Source: Palaemon carinicauda (Eukaryota; Arthropoda; Malacostraca; Decapoda; Palaemonidae). From it: a stretch of DNA of 64,000 bases. The position numbers were made by a program, and so were the translations under genes. The notes under the pieces are model-generated. The model worked only from the letters and a program-made list of their open reading frames with translations, was not told the DNA's origin and searched no databases. The DNA lies in assembly GCF_036898095.1 (NCBI RefSeq), contig NC_090766.1:33519695-33583694 (forward strand), written 5' to 3'. Numbering within the stretch: position 1 is the first letter of the stretch; every line of letters begins with the position of its first letter. Below, in pieces: positions 1 to 10,215 of this stretch.

Positions 1-265
1 AAGGGATATTTGGCTACATTGATATTCCCAGAGAATTTAACCATTAGGTCTCCAGAATTTTAACTCCTGGCGCGAATATTCTTAAATTTTCTTTCAAGGA
101 TATCTCATAATCGGGACGTATGCTTGATACGACACATAGCGATCTTCACCCTGAATAGCGTTTTCGCTTAGAGGGGGAAAGGGGCAAATTTAGAATTGGA
201 GCAGTTATCAAGGTACCCTTTCCTCTCGTACTACTGAAGGGTATCTAGATGGCGCTGTACTCGAC
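1..265 (+). repeat. Solo fragment of a DIRS family-1 terminal repeat
   Basis: The block matches, with scattered substitutions, the left terminal repeats of the complete elements at 36235 and 46961. Shared landmarks in order are the stretch around 'gatattcccagagaattta', the 'aattctaactcctgg' segment, 'cacatagcgatcttcacc', 'aatagcgttttcg' and 'tatctagatggcg'. The outermost 60 bases or so are missing or lie left of the window. No gag or RT follows, so it is either a solo remnant or the end of an element deleted down to its edge. It contains no gene. Confidence 0.8.
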
Positions 266-2572
266 CCAAATTTTTCTTAAAAGTTAATTTGCTTGCTCTA
301 AATAAATTTTATGAGATTTTTTTTAGGATTAATAGGTAAATCGATTACCATCTCACTTTAATAAAGGCTAAATCTAATTTTGACTGTTTTATTGGTTTAA
401 TAAAAAGTTTGTGTGGTATCAGCTGATAGGACGCAGCATGAAGGGTGCACGTACAGTAATTACCTTCAATGGGACTCGACAACCTCTGCTAGCTTTTGAT
501 TCAATCAATCTTGCTCTCTACAACCAGATTAAGAAAGAGTAAGGGCAAATAATTCTTTTTGGTATCTTTGTCTGTTGATAATCATCCTTACCTTTATGTA
601 CAACTACTGCAATTATATAGCACCATTACATTACCAGCTTTATCCTTTCCCCGTATTTTAGCACTGATCACTTTCACTAAAAACTGTCAACCTTTATACG
701 AATGTGCCAGTAGTGAAAAGATCATCATATGGTTTACAGGGGCATTGAATATCCAAGATGAAAATTTGTCACCTTTGATATCTTGGATGAACTAACTTAT
801 GATTATGGAACCAAATTCACTGCTACAGCAACATTTTTGCCCAGGTTTGGATATCTACCCCAGGCTGCTATCAACGCATTTCCACTGTAATACACACTGA
901 GGTTATTGACACAACAGTAATATGTTTGATTATAAATAACAGTGGTCTCAACAGAAACCTCGACTCAGTCTTACATGTTGGAGTACACTAGACAGGAAAA
1001 CAAAACTCTCCAAATAAGTGTGATTGGAGGTCATATAAAAAAAACTTTCCCTCACCTCTGAACATTACATGCCTCATGATAAATGGTGCCAAACTATGCT
1101 AGTCTGTGAAGCTCTTCTAAATCGTCTTATGAATTGCACACAGCCATAGCCAATGAAATAAGATAAGACAGGCATAGAGATTGAGGTTTACCAATTTGAC
1201 TAATCTGTATGTTTTTAAAGTTGATGGCTCAGGCAGGGTCTTTGCACAACTGTAAGTTCCTTTGGAAAATTTGTACCTGTAAAAAATCTTCTTCACCAGT
1301 AACAATAGACGCTGATCTCGGGCTACAATCCCCAACTGCACTGCACTACTTATTGAACAATCCCATATAAAGGACAATATCATTCTTCCTACAAATGATG
1401 ATTAGATTACAACTCCTCATACAGTAAAGTGATGCATATTGAATAACTTACAACTAACCCACGAGTGGTACAGCTTTTGATAATGCAGAAATCGTGTCAA
1501 CCAAAACAAGAACTCCAGTGTACAGTAAACCTTTCAGTGAATTCATTTCATGTACTGTAATTACACTGGGTGAGGTCACAGAGTCTACTCTGGTTCCTCC
1601 AATGGCACCATGACAGCCAGCAACGGACCCAGCTGCTGCACCTTTGCATCCTCCAACCCCTACAAAAGAACTACACACACATTTTGAATACACACCAGCT
1701 TTGACACTGATTCATAAGGGGTTATATCACTATAACACTTATGCTTTACAACACAGCCATGTATTTATAATTCATGTTTTTTTTTTTTTTTCTGTTGACC
1801 ATCTTCATTATTTTTGGATTGAATCCTTTAAGTAGACAAATTGTTATTAATGTTTGATTCCTCAAAGGAATTTGCAGGAAAACTAGCTCCCCTGCTATCC
1901 TTTATTTCACTTGATTGTTAATCCTATTCTTAATTCTTGCTATTGTAAATATGTTTTAATCTATCCACTTCCTCTCTCTTCATCAAGACCACAGCCCTAC
2001 CTCACTGTTTGACTCCTAAGACTTCTGTCTGATCAATATCCTAAAAAAAAAAAAAATGTCTAATTATTTCTATAAAGAACGTACAGTGCATCCAATAATG
2101 TGAAAGGTCTCTCCAAAGCAAACAGTGGAAATAAACAAATTCTCACACTTTTAACAATAACTTTTCATAATGCATGTTTACTCTGAGTTTTTAATGATTT
2201 TTTTAATTCTTATAAAACTTTATAATATATCTGTGATCTGAACTATTAAGGGCATTAGCATATATAAAAAAAAAAAAAAAAAAAACCACAAGAGTTTTAG
2301 CATTAACAGATAGGTTTTGCAAGGGAATTTGTAATTACACTCGGTCTACATTAATGATAGCACAATCATGTTAATGGTCAACTCCATTTCACACTTACAA
2401 AACAGAATAAAGAATACTGGAAATAACAATCTACTACAAGTTAAACAAAAGATACAGATTCGTCTTGTCACGTGTTCTTGCTGCTATGCAACCTGTAATA
2501 TAACCTGTGCGTATGTGCTAAATCAAATATCGGTAAAACTAATTGATAAAAGAAACAGTGAAAAAAAAAGAC
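266..2572. other. AT-rich stretch without a recognised gene
   Basis: The sequence is AT-rich with several homopolymer runs (T runs near 1780, A runs near 2045 and 2265) and many TACAGTA/TACTGTA words. Open frames are all shorter than about 90 codons and match no family I recognise. The minus-strand frame 1693-1454 has a plausible composition (Gly/Ala-rich, then a hydrophobic tail), but I see neither splice sites nor similarity that would support calling it a gene. Confidence 0.5.
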
Positions 2573-2578
2573 TTTATT
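2573..2578 (-). promoter_or_regulatory. Polyadenylation signal AATAAA
   Basis: The minus strand reads GGAATAAAGTC about 65 bases beyond the stop codon of the exon at 2779-2644, followed by a T-rich tract. This is the expected arrangement for the 3' end of an animal mRNA. Cleavage would fall roughly 10-30 bases further on. Confidence 0.6.
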
Positions 2579-2643
2579 CCATTCACACAAAATGTACATG
2601 TATAAATTACAGTTCCTACTAACAACAAAAGTTGCTCAGGCAT

Positions 2644-2779
2644 TTAAAAATCTTTGAAGTCATAACTACAATGCTGAATAGGATACCAGTAAGTTTTCTT
2701 TGGCACTCTATCTTCTTTGATGCCCATTTTCTTCATAAGATCCATTTCAAAAGTCCCATGAGAAGGCTCATATGTAATC
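2644..2779 (-). CDS. Terminal coding exon of an unidentified host gene
   Basis: On the minus strand a pyrimidine-rich stretch ends in 'ttactaatttcag' and opens, one base into a codon, a frame that reads ITYEPSHGTFEMDLMKK, continues through KKTYWYPIQHCSYDF and ends KDF-stop at 2646-2644. About 44 residues are encoded. The composition looks like a folded protein and unlike the surrounding noncoding DNA. The stop is followed by a short 3'UTR with AATAAA. I do not recognise the family. No upstream exon is visible between 2780 and the window's end, so the preceding intron either contains the whole transposon pile or the gene is broken. A retroposed fragment is less likely because the acceptor site is present. 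Confidence 0.55.
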
Positions 2780-3229
2780 CTGAAATTAGTAATTAAACAT
2801 TGATACTCTAAGAGACTGAAAATAAATAATGCATGTGAAATGTTAAAATTAAACCTGTACAATTATTGCAAGGATTATAACAAACTATGAAGATCTAACA
2901 ATATCTGCCTTTACTATGGTTACTGAAGTCAAAATTGCCACGATCTTCATGCCGAAGTGATCAGCATCATGAGCCAATTACAGAAACAGTTCCATTCAAA
3001 GAGGAAGACATTTTCCAGATATTTGGGAATCCTGACTACTAACCAAAGTAATTATTTGTCCATATCAAAGGCAGAAGCTGCCCAAAATACTAAAAAAAAA
3101 AAATAATCTAAAACTTAACAGTACATCTAAAATGAAGAGAGTGGCACTAAAATGAAGAGAGTGGCAGAAGTACCAGAGGAATTTGAGATAAATATTGTTG
3201 TTCATTAAGGATCAACACAGCCCTTTGTA
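2780..3229. other. Putative intron start; nothing recognised
   Basis: This lies upstream, on the minus strand, of the acceptor at 2780-2782. It is AT-rich and contains a short near-perfect direct duplication at about 3127-3165 ('aaaatgaagagagtggca' twice). No open frame or RNA gene is apparent. Confidence 0.4.
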
Positions 3230-5211
3230 ATTTATTGTGGTAATAGAGTAAGAAAGGCTGGCTCAAGAATGGAAGAGACAGTGAAAGATGGAAATGGAAG
3301 GTTGTTAAAAGGAGAGGAGGCAAGGAAAAGATGGGCGGAATATTTTGAAGGTTTACTGAATGTTGAGGATAATAGGGAGGCAGATATAATTGCTGTTCCA
3401 GGTGTTGAGGTGCCAGTGATGGGAGATGAGAATGAGAGAGAGATTACAATAGATGAAGTGGGGAGAGCACTAGATGAAACGAGAGTAGGAAAAGCATCTG
3501 GTATGGATGGTGTGAGAGCTGAGATGTTGAAGGAGGGGGGTGTGACTGTACTTGAATGGTTGGTGAGATTGTTTAATATGTGTTTTTGTGTTGTCAATGG
3601 TACCAGTAGATTGGGTTTGTGCATGTATTGTACCACTATATAAGGGTAAGGGAGATGTGCACGAGTGTTGTAATTCAAGAGGTATTAGTTTGGTAAGCGT
3701 AGTTGGAAAAGTGTATGGTAGAGTAATGATTAATAGGATCAAGGATAAAACAGAGAATGCAATCTTAGAAATACAGGGTGGTTTTAGAAGAGGTAGGGGT
3801 TGTATGAATCAGATTTTTACAGTTAGGCAGATATGCGAGAAATATTTAGCAAAAGGTAAGGAGGTGTATGTTGCGTTTATGGATCTGGAGAAAGCGTATG
3901 ATAGAGTTGATAGGGAAGCAATGTGGAATGTGATGAGGTTATATGGAGTTGGTGGAAGGTTGTTGCAAGCAGTGAAAAGTTTCTACAAAGGTAGCAAAGC
4001 ATGTGTTAGGATAGGAAATGAAGTGAGTGATTGGTTTCCGGTGAGAGTGGGGCTGAGACAGGGATGTGTGATGTCGCCGTGGTTGTTTAACTTGTATGTT
4101 GATGGAGTGGTGAGAGAGGTGAATGCTCGAGTGCTTGGACGAGGATTAAAACTGGTAGACGAGAATGACCATGAATGGGAGGTAAATCAGTTTTTGTTTG
4201 CAGATGATACTGTACTGGTTGCAGACACAGAAGAGAAGCTTGGACGATTAGTGACAGAATTTGGAAGAGTGTGTGAGAGAAGGAAGTTGAGAGTTAATGT
4301 GGGTAAGAGTAAGGTGATGAGATGTACGAGAAGGGAAGGTGGTGCAAGGTTGAATATCATGTTGAATGGAGAGTTACTTGAGGAGGTGGATCAGTTTAAG
4401 TACTTGGGGTCTGTTGTTGCAGCAAATGGTGGAGTGGAAGCAGATGTACGTCAGAGAGTCAATGAAGGTTGCAAAGTGTTGGGGGCAGTTAAGGGAGTAG
4501 TAAAAAATAGAGGGTTGGGCATGAATCTAAAGAGTTCTAATGAGAAAGTGATTGTACCAAATGTGATGCATGGATCGGAGTTGTGGGGAATGAAAGTGAT
4601 GGAGAGACAGAAATTGAATGTGTTTGAGATGAAGTGTCTAAGGAGTATGGCTGGTGTATCTCGAGTAGATAGGGTTAGGAACGAAGTGGTGAGGGTGAGA
4701 ACGGGTGTAAGAAATGAGTTAGCAGCTAGAGTGGATATGAATGTGTTGTGGTTTGGCCATGTTGAGAGAATGGAAAATGGTTGTCTGCTAAAGAAGGTGA
4801 TGAATGCAAGAGTTGATGGGAGAAGTACGAGAGGAAGGCCAAGGTTTGGGTGGATGGATGGAGTGAAGGAAGCTCTGGGTGATAGGAGGATAGATGTGAG
4901 CAAGGCAAGAGAACGTGCTAGAAATAGCGATTGTGACGCAGTTCCGGTAGGCCCTGCTGCTGCCTCCGATGCCTTAGATGACCGCGGAGGTAGCAGCAGT
5001 AGGGGATTCAGCATTATGAAGCTTCATCTGTGGTGGATAATGTGGGAGGGTGGGCTGTGACACCCTAGCAGTACCAGCTGAACTCGGTTGAGTCCCTGGT
5101 TAGGCTGGGAGGAACGTAGAGAGTAGAGGTCCCCTTTTTGTTTTTGTTTCTTTGTTGATGTCAGCTACCCCCCAAAATTGGGGGAAGTGCCTTGGTATAT
5201 GTATGTATGTA
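3230..5211 (+). mobile_element. 5'-truncated RTE-like non-LTR retrotransposon
   Basis: The block encodes the reverse transcriptase and C-terminal part of a LINE ORF2. It lacks the apurinic endonuclease that should precede it, as expected for 5' truncation during target-primed reverse transcription. The 3' end, after the stop at about 5060, is a short UTR ending in a (TATG)n-like tail ('ggtatatgtatgtatgt'). No RNase H is seen. RTE is the most likely clade, judged from the compact 3'UTR, the tail and the C-terminal 'WFGHVERM' and 'RGRPRFGWMDGV' motifs. I could not delimit a target duplication. Confidence 0.8.
3236..5060 (+). pseudogene. LINE reverse transcriptase, frameshifted
   Basis: This is the polymerase of the truncated LINE. 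It would copy the element's RNA at the nicked target site. Visible RT landmarks are the finger motif KASGMDGVRAEMLK, PLYKGKGD, the palm box AFMDLEKAYDRVDR, RQGCVMSPWLFNLYVDG, the catalytic FADDTVLVAD box and FKYLGSVV. The frame changes once at about 3582-3600: the first part (from 3269) and the second (to 5060) read in different frames with their sequence otherwise contiguous, so a single small indel broke the gene. The C-terminal region after about 4640 is the basic, Cys-poor tail typical of these elements. There is no endonuclease domain. Confidence 0.85.
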
Positions 5212-5214
5212 ACA

Positions 5215-5400
5215 GAGGAAGACACAAAACCATGCAAGGAAAGGGAAAAACGGAAGCTGATTTACACTGATGATCTGGTGTTAAAAGGAGAATCTGATGA
5301 TGTGGTAGAAATATTTGAAAGGTGGAATAGTTGACTGGAGCGGACAGGACTGAAAATTAATGCAAATGAAACAAAAGGAAGTAACCAGGAAAATTAGCAT
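5215..5400 (+). pseudogene. Short relic of another LINE reverse transcriptase
   Basis: The plus-strand frame reads LIYTDDLVLKGESDDVVE, then after one stop LERTGLKINANETK. This matches the catalytic (Y/F)xDD box and the following 'GLKIN..KTK' segment of RTE/R1-type reverse transcriptases. Only about 50 codons remain. It abuts the 3' tail of the LINE at 3230-5211, which may have inserted into it. Confidence 0.6.
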
Positions 5401-6455
5401 AAGGTTGTTGTGGGAAAGAATTGGGGGTTAACTCTGTACTATGTACCAAGGGGAACAAATTTTATCTTGAGGTATTCTGAATTACCAAATACTGTATACA
5501 AAATAAAGTTATGACGAAGGAAAAACTTATTATTGGGGAGGTGCTGTGCAGCCTCCAAGGACTTTCCTATTAAAGGCTAAGAGAGGGAAACCAATATGAC
5601 CTGATTACCAGAGAAATATTGTTTTCCCTGCTATATTGCTTCTATAAAGGTATTGAGAGGAGCCTTGTATGGCATCACATCAACCTCCTTCGGGAATAGC
5701 TGGGGAGATGCCCGAAGAGATGGATCTGTGAATCCCCACCTTCAGTTTGGATATACCGCCATCGTTCAGATTCAATGTCATTGATTGGCAAATCTGTATG
5801 TTTTTACCTAAAAATATTAGACTAGGGCCAGAATGTGCTTCCATCAAAGGATTGCCAAGGGTTACCCCACTAAATTCCCTTCCTTGATATCCATGGCAGA
5901 AGCCCCCTCTGCTGCATCCCTCACCAATACTGAGCCTCCAATACTTGGACTTGAAGGAAAACTCCTATTGGACCCTTCCTTGGAAGCTGGGAACCCAAAG
6001 GCCCAGCCACAGCCAAATCCTCTGAGGGAGCAGATCAATGCCTCTACTATTCTAGCTATAGGCGAGATGTCCATGGTGAACGCAAGCATGCCAAATCCAG
6101 GCAGACTGGTAACCTGCTTAGTGGAACCCTTAAATTGGTTGTCAAGACATCCCCGGAAGGATACTTCTCCGAGCAACCCAAGGGCTCCTCTGAGGAACCC
6201 AGCAGTAAGGCTTCCTCCTCTGCAAGTCTAGGTCATCTTCAGATCCAAAGTCAACATGGATAGGAGTCTGGTCCACTAGAACCCCTTTTCCAAAACCACC
6301 AACAGCTGGAATTGGGATATCAAGGCTAAAGAGATCTCTGAGTTACTTACTGGTTTAATAGTCTGAAGGCCTCGCAATCTTAGAAAATACTTTCACCCAC
6401 ATAGAAAGGAGGAAAATGGCCATACATCCTTTAATCTCAAGTGAAGAGGAAAAAT
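5401..6455. other. Unassigned stretch between LINE relics and DIRS element F
   Basis: A plus-strand frame of 132 codons (5833-6231) and a minus-strand frame of 104 codons (6176-5862) overlap here. Neither shows a domain, transmembrane pattern or repeat I recognise, and both lie in locally GC-richer DNA where chance frames are common. The stretch could be an old, unclassified repeat. The right edge ends in 'gaggaaaaat', directly at the insertion point of element F. Confidence 0.4.
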
Positions 6456-6660
6456 GACAAATTCGTAGATAATTTGTATATTTCCTAACTATACAAACCT
6501 TAGCTATTTACATGGGGTAATTACTTTGGCGTAGCTGAATGACGAGCCAATAGAATTTTAACGAGGGTTTACTACCCCCCGCTGACTAGCTTGCTACCCC
6601 CCACCCTCACACACACTAGTGAGTGCTTCACTTTGCTTAGAGGTAGGACTTATCCCGGGG
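6456..6660 (+). repeat. Left inverted terminal repeat of element F
   Basis: The segment from 'catggggtaattacttt' through 'cacacacactagtgagtg' recurs in inverted orientation at about 14375-14225, with minor differences and a longer G run in the right copy. The outermost 50 bases are not shared between the two ends; each unique end is instead complementary to one half of the ICR at 6684-6786. Non-identical outer ends are a known DIRS feature. Confidence 0.85.
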
Positions 6661-6683
6661 GACAGGGCTGGCGGGCAAATATG

Positions 6684-6786
6684 TGTAAATAGCTAAGGTT
6701 TGTATAGTTAGGAAAAATACGAATTATCTACGAATTTGTCATTTGTTCCGTAACTGAAATACAAACCATGCTATTTACATGGGGTG
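6684..6786. other. Internal complementary region (ICR) of element F
   Basis: The first half (6684 to about 6739) is the reverse complement of the extreme left end, and the second half (about 6740-6786) is the reverse complement of the extreme right end, giving ...'gaatttgtc' next to 'atttgttccg'... The ICR therefore records how the two ends meet in a circle. In the DIRS1 model it guides completion of the circular DNA that the recombinase inserts. It lies just downstream of the recombinase gene, as expected. Confidence 0.85.
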
Positions 6787-7261
6787 ACTCAACCCTCAGG
6801 AAGGGAGGTAAGTCCCTGCCATACTGGCTTTGGCTTTGCCCGGGGACTCCATATTCGAGTGTGTAAGAACTCAAAAAATAAGGAGTCCCTGCGCCTCGCT
6901 AGCATGCTGTGAAACTGCTGCGGCCTACATAAGCTGTGTGTGAAGGTGAGGAAGTGACTCGTACTAGGAAGTTGACCTGGAGTTCTTCAGATGAAAATCT
7001 AGGCTAGGACTCTCCCAATACCACCTCGTCAGGGTATGGGGACATGACAGTATTACACTTAATAATAAGAACACAAGGGGGCATGGTTTACCTGCAGTGG
7101 TTTGAGGTCAGCTGTGCAGAGAACCCAAGATGCTGCTTTCTCCAAGGGAGGAGAGGATGAAGAAAAGAATAAGGGCCAGGCAGATCTTTTCATTCACGCA
7201 GACTAAAACCGGGTAACAATGCCCTCAACCTTCTGCTACTTGTCCATTAAGGAGCCTGAGG

Positions 7262-8350
7262 TTACACCAGCTGTTGTGCAGCCACCACAGAGCCGATAGA
7301 GAACGTATCGAGCCTCCTGTGTGTCACGTCTTGCAGGTAGTGGGCCGTGAAGGTGGTCTGACGCTTCCACACCCCAGCTTGCAGGACCTGCATCACTGAA
7401 TGATTTTTTTTGAAGGCCAGGGACGTAGCTATACCCGACATCATGCGCTCTAGGGCAACATGACGGAGAAGGGTCAGGATTCAAGGCCAGGTGTATTACC
7501 TTGCAAATCCAGGCTGAGATAGTATTCCTGGTGACCCTCCTCTTCGTTTTACCAGTGCTCACGAACAAGGCTTGCACCTGGGAATGACCTGCAGCTGTTC
7601 TTTTAAGATACAACCTCAGACTCCTCACTGGGCACAGTAGGAGATGGTCTGGGCCATCTGTTACAGAACGAAGACTCGAAACCTGGAAAGAGTCGAACCT
7701 AGGGTCTGGCACTCCCGGATTTTGAGTCTTGGCACCGAACTCAGGGACGAATCTGAACGTTACCTCCCCTCATCCCCTTGAATGGGTGATGTCGTACGAG
7801 AGATCATGCAATTCACTGACTCGCTTGGCTGAGGCCAACGCTAGCAGGAAAACCGTCTTCCAGGTAAGGTGGCGATCTGAAGCCTGGCGTAATGGTTCGT
7901 AGGGAGGTCTCTTAAGAGACCTGATAACTCGAACCACGTTCCATGAAGGAGGTCTCACTTCCGACTGAGGGCAGGTAAGTTCATAACTTCGTATGAGAAG
8001 GGAAAGTTCCAGCGAGGAAGAAATGTCCATTCCTTTAAGCCTGAAGGCAAGACTTAAGGCTGAGCGATAGCCTTTCACTGCCGATGCCGAGACTGAAAGG
8101 CGCATTTCCTCCCGCAAATACACGAGCAACTCCGCTATTGCTGGAATAGTGGCATCGAGTGGAGAGATACCCCTTCCACGACACCAACCACAGAAGACTC
8201 GCCACTTCACCTGGTAGACCCCTGATGACTTGCGCAGGTGTCCAGACATCCTGTTCGCAACTTGTTGCGAAAATCCTCTCTCAGTGAGCAAATGCTGGAT
8301 AGTCTCCAGGCGTGAAGTCGAAGCGAAGCTACGGCTTTGTAGAAGATGTT
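7262..8350 (-). pseudogene. Tyrosine recombinase of element F, one stop and one deletion
   Basis: The enzyme would integrate the circular cDNA. The N-terminal SAM-like part is visible from TSRLETIQHLLTERGF through YQVKWRVFCGWC. The catalytic arginine lies in LALASAKRVSEL (about 7830), the HxxR box should be at about 7440, and the nucleophile tyrosine is in TFTAHYLQD (about 7338). Two lesions are seen: a TGA at about 7751, where the paralogue in E has a Trp codon (HSKGWKEV), and a 2-base loss at about 7438 that turns HDVRG into a frameshift and removes the HxxR arginine. The N-terminus overlaps the RNase H reading frame, a usual DIRS arrangement. Confidence 0.85.
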
Positions 8351-10197
8351 GGCATGGGGTTGTTTGAGTAGCTCGTGACATGGAGGGAGTTCTCTCGGAA
8401 CCTCCGTGAGGAGTTGCAGAAGGTCTGGGAACGATTCTGCGTGATGCCATATCGGAGCTCTCAGGGTCATTGATAGATTGACCGATATTCTGGTCTTGTT
8501 GAGCACCCTCCTCATCAGACAGAACGGGGGAAAGGCGTACAAATCGATGTTGTCCCACCGTTGTTGGAAGGCATCCTGCCAGAGAGCCTTGGGGTCCGGG
8601 ACTGGGGAGCAGTACAGCAGGAGCTTGAAGTTCAACGCTGTAGCGAACAGATCCACTGTCGGGGAACCCCACAAAGTCAGGACTTTGTTGGCTACTTGAG
8701 GATCCAAAGACCACTCGGTACTCACTATCTGCGTCGCTCTGCTCAGACTGTCGGCGAGCACATTCCTTTTGCCTGGAATGAAGCGAGCCGCTAGTGTGAT
8801 TGAGTGGACTTCGGACCATCTCAGAATCTCTACTGCAAGATGGGATAGCTATTCTGAAAAGGTACCTCCCTGCTTGTTGATATAAGCCACCACCGTGGTG
8901 TTGTCGCTCATCACCAACACAGAGTGGCCCGCCAGGATTTGGTGGAACTTCTGAAGGGCCAGGAACACGGCCTTCATTTCTAGCAGGTTTATGTGAAGGT
9001 ACTTTTCTGATTCTGACCACAGGCCTGAGGTCCTGTGGTTCACAACGTGGGCCCCCCACCCTTTCTTTGATGCATCCAAGAACAACATTAAATCCGGGGG
9101 AAGGACGAGAAGATCCACTCACCTTCGTAGGTTCTCGTCTGCGACCCACCACTGGAGGTCTGTCTGTTCCGCATGACCCACAGGGACCAAAGTGTCCGGG
9201 GAGTCGTGGCCTTGATTCCACCGGGACTTGAGTCGCCACTGGAGAGATCTCATTCTGAGGCGACCGTTGGGAACCAGATGGGCCACGGAGGAGAGGTGGC
9301 CGAGGAGACGTAACCACGTTTGGGCTGGGAGTTCTTCTCGATTGAGGAAAGGCCTCGCGACCTTCCTCAGCCTTGCTATCCTGTCGTCTGATGGGAAGGC
9401 TTTGTGGAGATTGGTGTCTATGACCATGCCTAGGTACTGTATACAGTACCAGTTTCTGAGAGGGCTGCAGAGAGGACTTCTCGAGATTTACCATGATCCC
9501 TAGATCCTGGCAAAGTTCAAGAAGCTTGTCTCGGTGGCGAAGAAGGGTTGCCTCCGAGTCCGCTAGGATCAACCAGTCGTCCAGATAACGAAGAAAACGG
9601 ATGCCGATCCTGTGAGCCCACGATGATATCAGGGTGAAAACTCTGGTGAACACCTGAGAGGCTGTGGAGAGACCGAAACACTGCACCTTGAACTGGTAGA
9701 TCTTGTCGTCTAGGCAAAATCTTAAGTACTTCCTTGAAGACAGATGGACTGGGATCTGGAAGTACGCGTCCTTCAGGTCCAGTGTACACATGAAGTCTTG
9801 TGGTCTCACTGCAAGTCTGACCGTGTCTGCCGTCTCCATACTGAACGGAGTCTGTTTGACAAACCTGTTCAGGGTTGAGAGGTCGATGACTGGTCTCCAG
9901 CCTCCAGACGCCTTCTTTACAAGAAAGAGTCGACTGTAGAAGCCTGAGGACCCGTCCACTACCTCTTGGAGAGCGTCCTTCTTCAACATGGTCTGGACTT
10001 CTGCCCGGAGGGCCTGCCCCCTTACTGATCCCATAGTAAGGGAGCACAATGACACTGGATTCGCTGTCTGGGGAGGTGGAGAAGCTGTGAACGGGACGCG
10101 ATAACCCTGACCGATTACGGAAATCGTCCAGGTATCTGCCCCGAGTTGCTGCCACTTTGCCGCACAACTTTGTAGGCATACCCCCACTGGTGGACAT
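8207..10197 (-). pseudogene. RT/RNase H (Pol) of element F, frameshifted
   Basis: The reverse transcriptase begins with GYRVPFTASPPP and shows GGWRPVIDLSTLNRFV, LDLKDAYFQIPVH, FGLSTASQVFTRV and the catalytic YLDDWLILAD. At 9435-9448 a 10-base insertion (TACTGTATACAGTA in place of TATA) shifts the frame; the connection domain (YLGMVIDT onward) and RNase H (LFLDASKKGWGAH, HINLLEMKAVFLAL, VLADSLSRA) continue in the new frame. Stops follow at about 9118 and 8849. The RNase H tail (WSLDPQVAN...VDLFAT...PPF) runs into the recombinase in another frame. Confidence 0.85.
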
Positions 10198-10215
10198 GCA
10201 AGGGGACTGCCAATC

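Noticed and set aside
438..545. Possible coding exon (acceptor-like 'tatcag' at 417-422, then LIGRSMKGARTVITFNGTRQ and LYNQIKKE-stop)
   Set aside because: Only about 40 codons, no recognised family, no polyadenylation signal close by, and the frame contains a TACAGTA word of the kind that elsewhere appears as a random micro-insertion.
1454..1693. Minus-strand 79-codon frame with Gly/Ala-rich start and hydrophobic end
   Set aside because: No start context, splice sites or similarity; length is within chance for this region.
4451..5014. 187-codon minus-strand frame
   Set aside because: It is the antisense shadow of the LINE reverse transcriptase, produced by biased codon use.
5833..6231. 132-codon plus-strand frame, with a 104-codon frame opposite
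   Set aside because: No domain or repeat signature; frames overlap on both strands in locally GC-richer DNA and cannot both be real.
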